This document shows positions 11,013-23,673 of a stretch of DNA of 64,000 bases, one piece after another. The stretch comes from Didymodactylos carnosus (Eukaryota > Rotifera > Eurotatoria > Philodinida > Philodinidae). The notes under the pieces were generated by a model. It was not told where the DNA came from. It did no database searches and worked only from the letters and a program-made list of their open reading frames with translations. Numbering within the stretch: the first letter of the stretch is position 1; the number at the start of each line of letters is the position of its first letter. The DNA is taken from contig CAJNOQ010000046.1 of NCBI GenBank assembly GCA_905250885.1, forward strand, positions 1-64,000, in the 5' to 3' direction. Position numbers and translations under genes: made by a program.

Positions 11013-11613
11013 GTTTATTGATCGAGTCTACAATCAGTCTCTGACTTAATTTTATCTGTAATAAAAGGTTCAACATTGAAAAAACAAGATTGACTCGATT
11101 GTGTCAATTAGTTATCTCTATTACTTTTAATTATATTTGAAAAGAAAGATGTATCGTCGATTTCTATTTAACAAATAACAATTCTAATACATATAAACAA
11201 ACAATATATATAACTACTAATTTTTAACATAAAAACAGAGAGAATCTGTACATAGATATAAGAGACTACATAGAAAATTTTTTTTTATGATGTCTATGAA
11301 AACAAACTGACAAGAAACCGCATACACAAACATATTTCTACGAAATTAAAAAACAAATAGACCTGAATTTTTTTCACTCATAATTTTTTCTACAACAAAA
11401 ATATATGTATATCACTCTATTTGAATAAAAAAACAGCAAATAGGTAATAAGACGAGAAAAAAAATTAGCTTGGGAAGGGAAGAAATACTGACATCAAAAT
11501 TTACTTGTCACTGTCAGAAGGTTAAAATACATCTTATCAAAAATAAAATGGATGTATGAGCAGCTGTAAAAAAATGAAAGAAATTAATGTAATTAAATTA
11601 TCATGGACTTTAT

Positions 11614-14600
11614 TTAATTTGGTGCGGTATATTTAGTTTTGAATATTTTTTCTAAACGATTTGTCTGCTGTTGTTGAGTTTCTAATGGTGATGCTCCACG
11701 TAATATTTCTGTCGAAGATTTTTTACGTAAACGTTGAATTGTTTTCATTACAGTTGATGATGATTCATTACCATTGTCTTTAGTATTTGCATCATTCTGA
11801 AAAAAAAGTAAATATTGTTATAATAAATGGCAGAAATCAAGGATTTTTTTTATACGTACAGTGACTAATGCTTGAGAAACTTGTTTCATTGAAACTTCCA
11901 TTTCGTGATTAGATGGAAAAAAATTTGGTAACGGACGATCAAGAAATGACAAATGTGGACTTCTACTTGTCTAAAATTATATATAATGTTAGATTATAAA
12001 ATTTTCACGCATCGCCCGTCTCTTACCATAGTACTAACTGGCTTCGAATAATCTTCGTTCACTTTTTGTTGTTGTTGTTTCTGCATCTTTCTTAATTTAT
12101 TTTGTTGTTCTTTTTGTTCTTTAATCCAATTTGCATCGATACAACTCGTATCAGAATTCAACGATTCATGAGATTTCTCTTCATATTTTTGTGCTACTGG
12201 CGCAGGCGGCGATGAAGAGGATCTTGATGATGTAGATCGTTGACTTGCAAGTTTTGGAATAATTTCTTCATATTCTCCTTCACCAGTTTGTGACTGAGCA
12301 ACACTAACTGTAGACGATGATCTCGACAAAGGTGATGGTGATGATGTTCGATGCGTTGTATTATTTGTAGTGATTTGATCATGAGTTGAAAATATAGTTC
12401 GCCGAGTAGTGGTGACTGTTGGAGATGAAATAGTAATATTATCCTTCATAGCTGAGAAATTCTGAAGATTCTGTGATGGTGAAGTATCAGTCACTCTTGC
12501 CCGTGTACGAATATGATCTGATTCATATGGTGAAAAATCATCTTCAACAAAAGAGCAACCAACTTTTATTATTAATGATTTACAGCTCTATTACTCACCG
12601 TTTAATCGCTGAGCATTCATTTGATTCCAGTCAAAGTTAAATGCTGACAAATCGTTTAATGGTCGAATGCTCACAACATCATCGTCTTTTTCATCGCCAC
12701 CACCACCAGTACCGTCGTTATCATATATCTTATTTTGCTTTGGTGGTGATAACGTAATGATAGAACGAGAGGCCTGCTGTTCGATGTGTGTTGGAGCGGT
12801 TTTAATACGATTAGGAGGAACGCCAATGGGCCAATATGTCTGATTATTTGGATCATCATCATTTTCATTATCCGTCCATGATGTTTGATTTAATCGACCA
12901 TTATGACTCATTGCTGTCGGACTATCGTTTTGCTCGAATGAACTATCAGAACTATAAACAAAACAACATTTTCGTAATTTTTTAAATGATAAAGGTCGAA
13001 TATTAGACTACCTGACATGTCCATCATTTTCTATAGTATTTGTTTGTACTGTCGTTCTTGTTAACTGATGACGTGCAACTGGTGACTGACGATGGTCCGT
13101 TGTTGATTGTACAACAAGCTTTTCATTATCGTGTTCTGCTGTATGAAATTCATTTGTCGTATTAAAATTTGTTCTTAATGTTGTTTCTGTTGGATGCTCG
13201 ATAATTTTATTGTAGTTATTGTTCCTGTTAAGATTTGATCGTTGTTCATTTACATCAGCTGTTGTAAAAAAATCTTTTGATGTTTCTAGTAGATGATTCG
13301 CTTTTGACATGAGTTCTTGAGCTAAACGCACTTGATCATTATGAAGTGTCAAAACATCGGTCACATTGAGACCATCACTTATCAGTGGTTTGCCACTTAA
13401 TGATTCAGGAAAATGTTCCGATATATCGACATCAAGCGGTGACTTTGTACGAGATAAAGGCAATTGTTGGTGTTGTGATTCAATTATGGGTAAAGCAGAA
13501 TGGGAACGATATTGTAAATTTAAATCACATTGTCTTCCGATCCCTGAATTTTGTTCAAATGGTGGTGGAACACTACTTCGATCTGTTTCAGATGTTACAT
13601 CCGATCGAGTATTATAGCGTGCTTTCAAACGCTCAGTAATTACATCTAATTCTCCTAATTGACGACTAAAAGAAAAAAAATAAACAAAATATTACCATTT
13701 AATGGAGTAAAGTGGAGAGAATTTACCGTAAATTATTCATAAGAAAAGATTGTTTATTTGATTCGTCATCATTACTATGAATCATCGAAGAATTTGACGA
13801 ACCTATACAACCAGATCGTGCGGAAAGATCAGACATAAAATTAAGCGCAGTTGTTGTTGTCGTTGATGTTGCTGTCGATCGGCATGAATCCATTTTTTCT
13901 TGCTTATGAGAAGAATTATAGTTCGAATATTTATAACGTTTTAATTCAAGTAAATCTTCTTGTGGTATAACACTTATTTTCAATTGACCTTGCACATTTC
14001 CAATCATATCGATAATATTATACCAACCACTAATATGCTGCATACCAGATAATAATGGACTCAAATCAATTGAAACAAAACCAAGTACTTTATCACCAGA
14101 TTTTTCTAGAAAAAAGTAAAATTATCATGACAATGAATGCCTAATGAAAATGTTTTAATATCTATCTACCTGGTATAGATTCGATATCAGCATTAATTTT
14201 ATGCCAAACTTTTAATATAAAATTTTTCTTTTCATTGAATAAATGTTCAATTGATAGTTTAACTAAAATAAAATAGAGTAGCAATAATAAATTTAATGGC
14301 ATTCTTTTAATTTAGAGTTAATTTCACCTTGATGTTGATAATTCCAGATTGGCTTACAAGTTTTATTTAATACATTGGTTTTACATAAATGCGCTGAATT
14401 TGCTGTACTATATGTGACATACGGATTTGGTGGAACATGCTCATTTCTGAAAAAAATGACAATAGTTTGATTTTAACCATGATAATGATAGTGCATTTCA
14501 AAAATCATTGGCATACTCTGTTTTTGAATAAACATTTGGTAAATGTGCTGCTTGTTCTATATTAACAATAACAGAAAAGATATTATTTGTTATTGTACGC

Positions 14601-17600
14601 AATGCTTTATTCATTGGCAATTGATCACTATCTGGTAAAATTAGGTTTAAATGTCGATTTTCCAAATAAGAATCAATTTCGGCATCATTTGATGAATCCA
14701 CACCACGACTCTTAATATTAAAGAAAGAAATGAAGATATGTACATCTAACATCGTATAGAATTTTCTTACTCGTAGTTCATTAAAATCTTTTGATTTATC
14801 TATTGTTATATGTGTTTGTACGAAGGCACCTGCTAAATCTTTTGTTCCATGTTTAAACATTGGTAATATAGCACTTAATCGATGTGTTTTACGTTTACGA
14901 TCACACAGACTGTTTAAATCAATATAAATGGAACCAATTAACTTATCTGTCGATGATTGTTCTTGTTCATAATAATCACTTTCACTAGTCCATATCTGAA
15001 TTTCAAATTTTTCTTCACGTAAATACCATATAAAAGGTGAACTACACAAAAATAAATGTTCTTTAGTAAATTTTAATTCACAACTAACATTTTGTTTATC
15101 AATAATGATATTTTTTCGTTTAGTAATGATAGGCACTACAATAAGAGACGAATTGAAACAACAAACATTCTTTGAATAGAGATAATATACTTTTATCGTA
15201 AAGTCGATATTGAACAAATACACTTGTTTTCTCATCAATTCGATCTTTTCCTGGACGAGTGGCCAAATAAACTGGAAATTGAATACGATCAATAGACACC
15301 GTTACGAGACATCCCAGATCTTTTTGATCTAAAAATACATAAAAAGTCGTTCTTGAAATACTGATATTTTTTTCATTTTCTCCCTCTTTCTCTTTCTCGT
15401 TTACCATCAAGAAAATGTTCTTCGTCCGTATAATTATCAGCTAACCATCCAACGGTTTTAGCAAAATCAATCACACGACGTCGATCATCCTGTTGAGCAA
15501 ATCTAACGAATAATTCTAAGCCACCCACACAGTTTTGAGCCGAATCGATCGATGACATTGCAGTTGATGTTTGATCATTCGATGTACGGCTTGGATTTGA
15601 TAATGGATACCAACCTTTTACACCTAAAACCCCAATAAAAAATATTAGATTAACATCCGATAATTGACATAAAAATTCCACATTTCTATCTATCAAGCTT
15701 TTACTATCAGAAATCGATCGATAAATGTTTTTCTAATATAATACCTGTATTTCTTGCTAATAGTTCTCGTAACGGTATTGTACAATAACATAAGTGTACA
15801 TCTTTTGATTGTGTTACGTTTTTTTGCTGTGAAACTAATCCACCAGTTCTCATCATGATAGTTGACAGCGGAAGATTTCCTGTAGATGTTGTCGGCGAGT
15901 GAGATGTTAAACTTTCATTCTCATTGGATGTTATTTGATGATACATATCAATTCTTAATTCACCATGTTCTAGCATTTCAGCTAATGAAATTGAATCACT
16001 TCCCTTATCACTCCTTAAAACAAAAATTTAATACAAAACAGTGTCATTTACACCGAATATAGACTTACCATAATAATGGTAGCGGAAAATCACCTGAGTG
16101 ATTAAATTCTGGTACAAATGATCGGGCTACTGTACGAGTTACACGTGATTCCTACAATGAGAGAAAACAAGTTTAGAAAAGTATCGTGTTTAGATGTTTA
16201 AATACCAACCATATCAGACAGAAATGACAATGATAATTTCACATATGCATTTACGCCAACTTGAGACGGATAACTTAAACATGAATTATGAACTGCTTGT
16301 AATTTTGCTGCATGCTAAAACGAAGAAAACTATGAAAAATCAATCTACCAAAATAACTACAACTTACTTTTAGTCCACAAGCACGTATTATACCCACAGA
16401 AAGGCACACTTGAGAGCCATTGATTCTATCGACGATAGCTTGTTGAAGCTGACGTTCATCTCTCTAAATATAAGACAAACAAATGATATATTCGTTTAAC
16501 TGTGCATTATTGTTGAAATAATACTTTTATAATATTTCGTCTGTATGTTACAGTCACAAGTAAATCTCCGCCATATGATGCTGATGCTGATGATATGTAA
16601 TGTTGTTCATTATGAGATTCATCACGAACTATTTCCAACGGTATTCGAAAAGACTGAATTGCTTTATCCTCTGTATTTATCAACATTGTTGTCATACTAC
16701 ATAGTTTTGATGCGGGTAATTTGCCCTAGAATCACATTTTTATTAAACAGCTAATCATTTGAAATTTGCTCATCTCACCTTTGCTAACAATTGATCACGT
16801 ATATTCGGATAATAAAATCTTGTCCATACCTCGAAAGATATAGAAGCTTCAACATGTGAGACAGATTGACAGGCTTAAATAAAGAAAACTGTCAGAATAT
16901 TGGTCAAAATTAAAATGATTAGTGTGTTTACCAGCAAAAAACGATTTATGTAGCGCTTCTGTTGGGGATAAAATATATCGAAATTTTCCACAATCATGAA
17001 ATGTCGGATCACTTGTACACAATGTGGCTGCTGTACGATTTACGCGCATTTCAAACGTTAATTTATTTTTATTTATCGTTGTACCATTGATAATGTTTGT
17101 ATTTGTTGATTGTTGTTGTTGTTGTTTATCAATTTGTGCAGGAAAATGATATTGTATAAAACAATCACTTTCACCCCATACCATTGATTCAAATGCTCGC
17201 AAACCATTTATACCTTCAATCATTATTTCAAATTGATGTTCCATCAACTGACTATTTAAATCGATCATATCAAATGGGCCTGAATGATCGGAACGATGAC
17301 CAGTATTATTAGAATTAGACGGAATTATTCTGTTATTCAGATTTTTGGTTTGAATATTATCTCCACGAACTATTTGTAAAGCGGTTATCTAAAGAGAGAA
17401 GTCTAATAAACTATTGTTAAATAGAAAGAGAAATAGTTTTTACCTGTTCAGTTGTACCCATAGCCAATAATACTTGTAATTCACCCTTTGATTTACCCGT
17501 GAATGGATCAATGATCGGTAACCATGAATCAACTCCAAGTATTGGATATTGTGCACTTAATAACACTTGACTAATACGTTTATCTTTAAATGATAGATAA

Positions 17601-20600
17601 AACTGATGTAATGATACTTTAAGAATACCAATCAATGTATCAGCGGGCGATGATATTTTTTTATCCCATACTTCAATGACTAAAAAATTTTGATGCATCT
17701 TTTCTAATGTTGATGTTGATAATAAAAGTGGTGTACGCTTGAAAGAAAAAACATAAGAAAGTAGAGTATACAAGTGAATAGACACACGCACACACATACA
17801 CAACTCTTACTTGTTCAAAATTGAAACGTGGTGTTGAAGTTCCCCAACACACAATTGATGTTAATGGTCCATCATTCCAGAACATTCGTGAAATAAAATA
17901 CGGATTACATGGTAAATTTTTAGATGGTCCTAAAAGATAGTAACAAGTAATTCGATAACTTTTAATCATCATTTCAGATTCGTTTAGTTTTACCATTCGT
18001 TGGTTGTGTTATATTTCTTGCTTCGAGTACTGATAATAGAATTTGTACAACAGTTGCTTCACCATTCATTGCCATTGATCCATCGAACTCATTCAGTCGA
18101 CTATTGTTAATAAAACCTCCACTTTCAAATGTTTTTGGTAATATGTAATCATTGTTTGTTGACTTAATCAATTTCTTTTTTGATGATTTTTTTGTTAATG
18201 ATTTTCGTTTTGGTGATGTTGGTGAACAAATAGATAATAATTTTTTATTTGGATTTAATTTTTCTTGCAAACGTGTACGATCTAATTCATATTTAAAATC
18301 TTTTGAATCAGAATTTAATTCTAACATTAATTTTAAATTTCCAATTAAAAATTTTTTTGCAATTTTATTTGGTAATTTATTATTTATATTTAATTGTGTA
18401 CGATCAATAACATTTAAATCTTCTTCAATATGTAAATATTCAGCTTTTAAAACATTTCGTAATGGTAATACGCAAAAACCAATTTGAACGGGACTATTCA
18501 TACCTGGTAAACGACTATATATTTTAAATATTAACAATGAACGCCACCAATTTTTTAATGTTTCATCATTTAATAATACAGGATATGATGAAAAATGATT
18601 AAATATAATATCATTATTTGATTCAAAACGTTTTGAAGCAATTTTCATTACTTCGGTTGCCCCATGTACATGTCCATCACGACTATTAGCAATAACAGGA
18701 AATTGATATTCAACAAAATAGGTTCTGAAAAATAAAGATAAGAATAATCTATTGTGTCTTCTTTGTAAAATTCAAAATCTTATAACTATAATAGTTACAT
18801 TTTATTTTTTCAATATCCAGAAATATAATTAAATTAATCTAAACACAACTACTCGTATAGTTTATTACGTACGTTGCTTTTTTTGGTGATTTTGTTGTTC
18901 GTCCAAATGAAGCATGTGTTGGCGACTCACGTCCACTATTTCGAGATGCGATTGATAATGCATTTAAACTTAAACGATCAATTTTAACACGAGCCGTATG
19001 TACATGTCCAAGAAGTCTGATACGTTCGGCACTTAGCCCGTCTCCACTTTGGCTTTCTAGAAAGGTACAATGAATTGCTAATATTTTAAATGGTAAAATA
19101 ATGTTTTTCTTACCATTTCCACTTGATTCAACATCTGAATTTGGCATATCAAATGATACTCTCGATGCTGAATCACTATCTGTACTTCTTGCTAAACTTC
19201 TACTTCGACTACGACTCGGACTACGACTATTTAAAGCTCGACTAATTCGACCACCATTTGGATTTGGACTTTGTAATCGTCTACCTGTCGGTGGTCGACC
19301 ATTTATTATTTCTGTGTCTGACTTTGATGAATGTCTTCGTTGATGTTGTTGTTGATCATTATTAAACGACATTGACATTAAATTTGAATCACCTTTTCCA
19401 TTTGTACCGTATAATAAGTCATCTAATAAACTTTGTTCATATTCTAAACCGTCTAAATCCGATAATATTGATTCTTCTGATTCATTTGTATTTTTGATAC
19501 CTAATAAATCATAAGCAGTTGTTTGATTATTATCCGATGATAGAGATACAGCTAATGATTTTGCATCTAACAATGCGTTATTATTTAAACCCATTCCGTT
19601 TTTTTCAACAGGTATATCAATTATACTTGTATTTAGATTAACATCTTTATCTTTATTCAATGATGATTTTATCATGTCTTCACGTAATCGTTGTGCACGT
19701 TCGATTAATGCTTCGACCACTGTACCAGTGGGTAAGTTTTTATGTTTTGAATATTGTTGCGATTTTTGTTGATTATCTTTAACATAGGCACGAAATGGTA
19801 CAATTTCTGCTCCATCAGTCTTATTATGACTGGAATTCGATCGATGAGCAGGTATTGGGTTAGATAAAGAATTTAAATATTCAGCGCTAGATGCACGATC
19901 TAATGTATATGTTCGCATACCATTTTCAATTGTATCAGCCTAAAATTGATTAGGAGAACAAAGGTTTACTTGATTTATTCAGAGTATAATCAAAACTTTT
20001 TCTTTGAGGAATATTTTGAAGTATCGAGTAGACTCCTAATCTAAAATGTTTCTCATTCTAATTCGAAAAAGCACTGTTATCTTAGCTTTTGACTTCTAAC
20101 TAATTTTACTAAATTATAAAACAGTTAAAAAACAAGCATGTAGCACGACACGTTTAAAAATTTTCGATCGGCTCTCATATTCCGGAGAGCGTTGTACACC
20201 AGAATCATATAGTAGATAAATGCCAGGATTTACTTCGAGTTGAGAATAGCTGAATCCCACGTGTCCAACATCAGAGAACCAATAACAGTGCCATGACATA
20301 CCTGATAATTTTCGTTTCCTCCTTCAGAACTTCGCCTGGATACTGGATTACTAATGTCAGAACCACTCCAAGCCAAATAATCATTACTATCATTAGCTAA
20401 TGGAAGCATATATACAATAGCTAAAACTAATTTTCTATGACAAGATATTCCGCATACGTACTTCCAGGCAGTAATATTCTGATGGAAACAAATAAATCCC
20501 CTAATTTTTCTCCTTTGTTTGTAAAAATAGGTGAATAACTGAACAAAGAAGTAGATAGATTAATACATTAAAATCTCAAAAAGAAAAATTTACCCTTTTA

Positions 20601-21822
20601 TTGGATTATTGATATTCAATGTTGATAAATTTTGCACCTTAACAATTCCAAGTAAACGATTTGTATCAGTATCAAAAACCTTTAGTACAAGTTCCGTAGC
20701 GTCTAGATGTAAAATAAGAAGGCAAATTGAAATAAAATATGTAAAGGACACCAGAGCCGTCAGTAGGGTCTCAACATTAGGTGGATGTAAGAAAAAATTC
20801 TCGTAGAGATACTATGAAATTCAAAAAAACAACGCACGCAGCAGAGTTAGTAAGAAATATTAAAAGGAGTTCAAAGAAACGCTACCTACTGTTTTATTCA
20901 CGATACTATCACATCGGAAATAAGAAAATGACGAGAGGACTTCGGAGGTGTCGCCTTATTTCACTCTTTTTCTTTATTTTTAGTATGAAAAACTTTTTTT
21001 TCTCGGTCTAAGCGGTCAAAAAACGAAACTATTTCGGTTATTGGAGAAGCGGGGGGAGAAAAATATTCACCTTCCCACATACACTCGGAGTTGACGGCCC
21101 CGATGGGCACTCATAAAATATATACCTGTTAAATATTTCGAAAACTGTTTCATTTCACTTCGAACATAATATTTGGCTGTTGTACATGGTTTTTGTCTAT
21201 AATCTGGTAAGGCACCCGATATTTGCGGTCTAAACTAAGTTAAAATTTTTTTTGAGAAGATCATAGCATAATTACCTTTTTCTACCTGAATACGGATGAA
21301 CTGTCGTCCTCACCCCACCAAGCTATTTTCACATAAGCAAATTTACAAGGAGGTTGCTTTGAATACCATCGCAATTTTGGTATATGCAAAATTAATATTG
21401 AGTGTACGGGACCTTTAAAAGCAAAAAGATTGATAAACCCTTGTCGAACGTTCTTTCGATGACACTAAAACTTACCTTCGACTTGTGGTGGCAAACTTGT
21501 TTTGACATAAACATCTTCTTGTATTCGCTGACGAGTTCGTTCTAAATTACTTACAACTGCCTTATACATAAAGCAAATGAAAAATTCCTTTCAAAAAATG
21601 TAATCCACTTTGTCACAGCAATTTGTTTATATAACAAATAATCACATACTTGACGCTTCAAGTCTCGTATGAAAATAAAAAAACTACTTTTTCAACCTCT
21701 CTTCCTGACAAAATATATAGCTGTTCAATGTTGTCTTCGTTCGGTATGAATAATCAAAAAATTGACTTACTTTTGGGTGTCGTTTTCTTAACGGAATTAG
21801 GGCCGACAGTTTTTGAACTCAT
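11614..21822 (-). CDS. C2CD3: C2 domain-containing protein 3 (centriole elongation and ciliogenesis)
   Basis: Centriolar distal-end protein needed for distal appendages and primary cilium formation. I read about 31 exons and roughly 2,450-2,500 aa (vertebrate proteins are ~2,350). The ATG at 21822 opens MSSKTVGPNSVKK; then SLPPQVEG and KIAWWGED match the N-terminal C2-like region. Serial C2 domains follow: YFVEYQFPV (~residue 565), EVWDKKIS...LHQFYLSFKD (~870), LMEHQFEIMIEGI...VWGESDCFIQYHFP (~990), RINGSQVCLSVGIIRACGLK (~1200), GVKGWYPL...VGGLELFVRF (~1380), FIWYLREEKFEIQIW (~1520) and FSVIVNIEQAAHLPN (~1665). The last 700 residues are Ser/Thr/Gln-rich and look disordered. The stop codon overlaps an AATAAA on the minus strand (11609-11614). 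All junctions checked are GT-AG and in frame. Confidence 0.93.
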
Positions 21823-23673
21823 AACAGAACGATGTTAATAATTCTGAAACAGAAAAATAGGTACACAAAGAAAAAAAGAACAATAGAACTTTAGTCAGTT
21901 CTAGGAACAAGACATGATTGTAAGAAGAACAATTACTCTGACTGTCATGAAATTAAAGTTACAATTAGGAAAGAGTGGCACAGTGCGTTGCTATTTATGA
22001 TAAGTCTTTTTATAAAATTCATCACAGTGCGTCTTTCTGTGAAATTGAACTTGGCCATCACTTTGCTTCCGCTTGACCTACACATCACGAGAGGCATCGA
22101 CATGTGTTGGCGGCAAAGCTACGTTTATAAAGATCTCTGATATACAGGTGATGGAGAAACAAAAAGTGCATTTTGCAAGTACAACCTGCAAATTGAAATT
22201 TCAGAGGGTCTTCCAGGCCATAGTCTTAACACGTGTGAATTATGAGAAACACTGATGCAAAATAGAGTACATTCAGAAGAAAGCAGAGCAGTGAGGAAAG
22301 GAACGAGCGGTCCAAGTACCTTTAAACAGAAGCTTTCCTTTTTCCTAGCAAAGTGTTCTTGAGAAGCGATGAGTCATCTAAACCGCACGTATATTAAAAA
22401 ATTCCGGCTCGACGCCTGGATCAGAGGAACAACTTGCGTATATATATACGATACTTTTGAGTATGTCTGCAAACAAGAATCATACCCAAAACGTCATGTT
22501 AGTTCAGAAGACTCAAATTTGCCCATTAATATCTATCTAATGTGATTTCACTTCCAAAGAAAAATTACCATTAAGCTAAGGGCTTTTTTTAAGTCCGTTA
22601 CTAAGAGCAGCCTCTTCTTTATGCAATAGCGATATTTGCAGACACTAAAAATCAAGTACGATTAACAATTATTGCTGTGCCTTACTAGTCACTTTTAATC
22701 TGCGGCTTGAACAGTTTTCACATAATAAATAATCATTATATTAAATCGTTAATGCACTTGTTCAGTGTTCTTTTTCGACCAATATCATTCTAAGACTCTT
22801 CATAAATAGGTAGGTCACAAAGTATAGGAGAAGACCTACACCCATCCCATCGTTCTTACAACAAGCACGACTACCTGTCCTTCATATTTAATTACTTCAT
22901 TTCTGTTATGAATATTATAAAATGAAAGATTTCTTCACATTCTTTTTTCTGGCTTTTTCCCATCTTACATTCAATGTTTCTAATGACAAAGTGTACACAG
23001 CAGAGCAAAATATATATACAACTTGTTGTCGTTAAATACACTTTGTAAAAAAAAACAATGTATACAATGTACACTTTGTTTTTTTCAGCGAACTAGTGAT
23101 GAATCATTTTCAACTTGAGTAATACGTCTTGATATAGATAGATATAAATAGTGAACTAGACATGGATGAAACCGCTGTATTTCGATCCTGATCCCGACTG
23201 TTTTTTACCTGCTAAATCCTCCGCACTTTCAATTAACTTTCTTCCCGTTAGGTTTGGAACGATACACTTTGCAAAAATAAAATAAAGTGCACATGTAGTT
23301 TTGAATTTGAAAAACAAACTGTGCGTATACATTCAGCAAAAAATTCTCATTAGAAACACTGTTACATTGTTCCGAGCCTATAGAATAAAACAAGCGTACT
23401 CTAGTATTTTGGACTCTTATTTTCTCAGACTAGTGAGATTATTACGAGAAAACTTTGAAGATTTATTAAGAATTTTACAAACCGCATAGTTTTTATGACT
23501 CACGCAAATGTAGAAAAGTACATTGACGTCACTATCTTTCCTCATTGCATGATTCATTCATATTTTCGACATTTGATAATTTCTTTTATACTGCATTCTC
23601 CCTTAAATTATACTCGAGTTCGATTACTGAATTCATTGCAGTCCCTAATTTTGTTTCAGTTATTTTTGTTAGA
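21823..23673. other. divergent promoter region between C2CD3 and the nucleoporin gene
   Basis: The 1.85 kb between two divergently read start codons has no convincing coding exon. It should contain the promoters of both genes. A tract near 23035-23085 repeats ACACTTTGT and ACAATGTATAC words around an A-run. No defined regulatory element could be recognised. Confidence 0.5.

Larger units (their letters stand above)
8043..11613. other. intergenic region between the CEP290-like gene and C2CD3
   Basis: About 3.6 kb without a supported gene. It contains the hAT-like miniature element at 8529-8735 and the GC-richer motif element at 10751-11012. Short open frames, such as 9635-9844 on the minus strand, have no recognisable family. 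The last 600 bases are AT-rich and are likely the 3' flank of C2CD3. Confidence 0.55.

Noticed and set aside
10722-11076. Three overlapping open frames rich in Gly, Thr, His and Cys
   Set aside because: They are translations of the repeated GGCACTGGTG word in the inverted-repeat element, open on both strands because of the repeat.
20114-20299. 61-codon minus-strand frame in C2CD3
   Set aside because: It begins at the donor site of an exon and lies in an intron; neighbouring exons join correctly without it.
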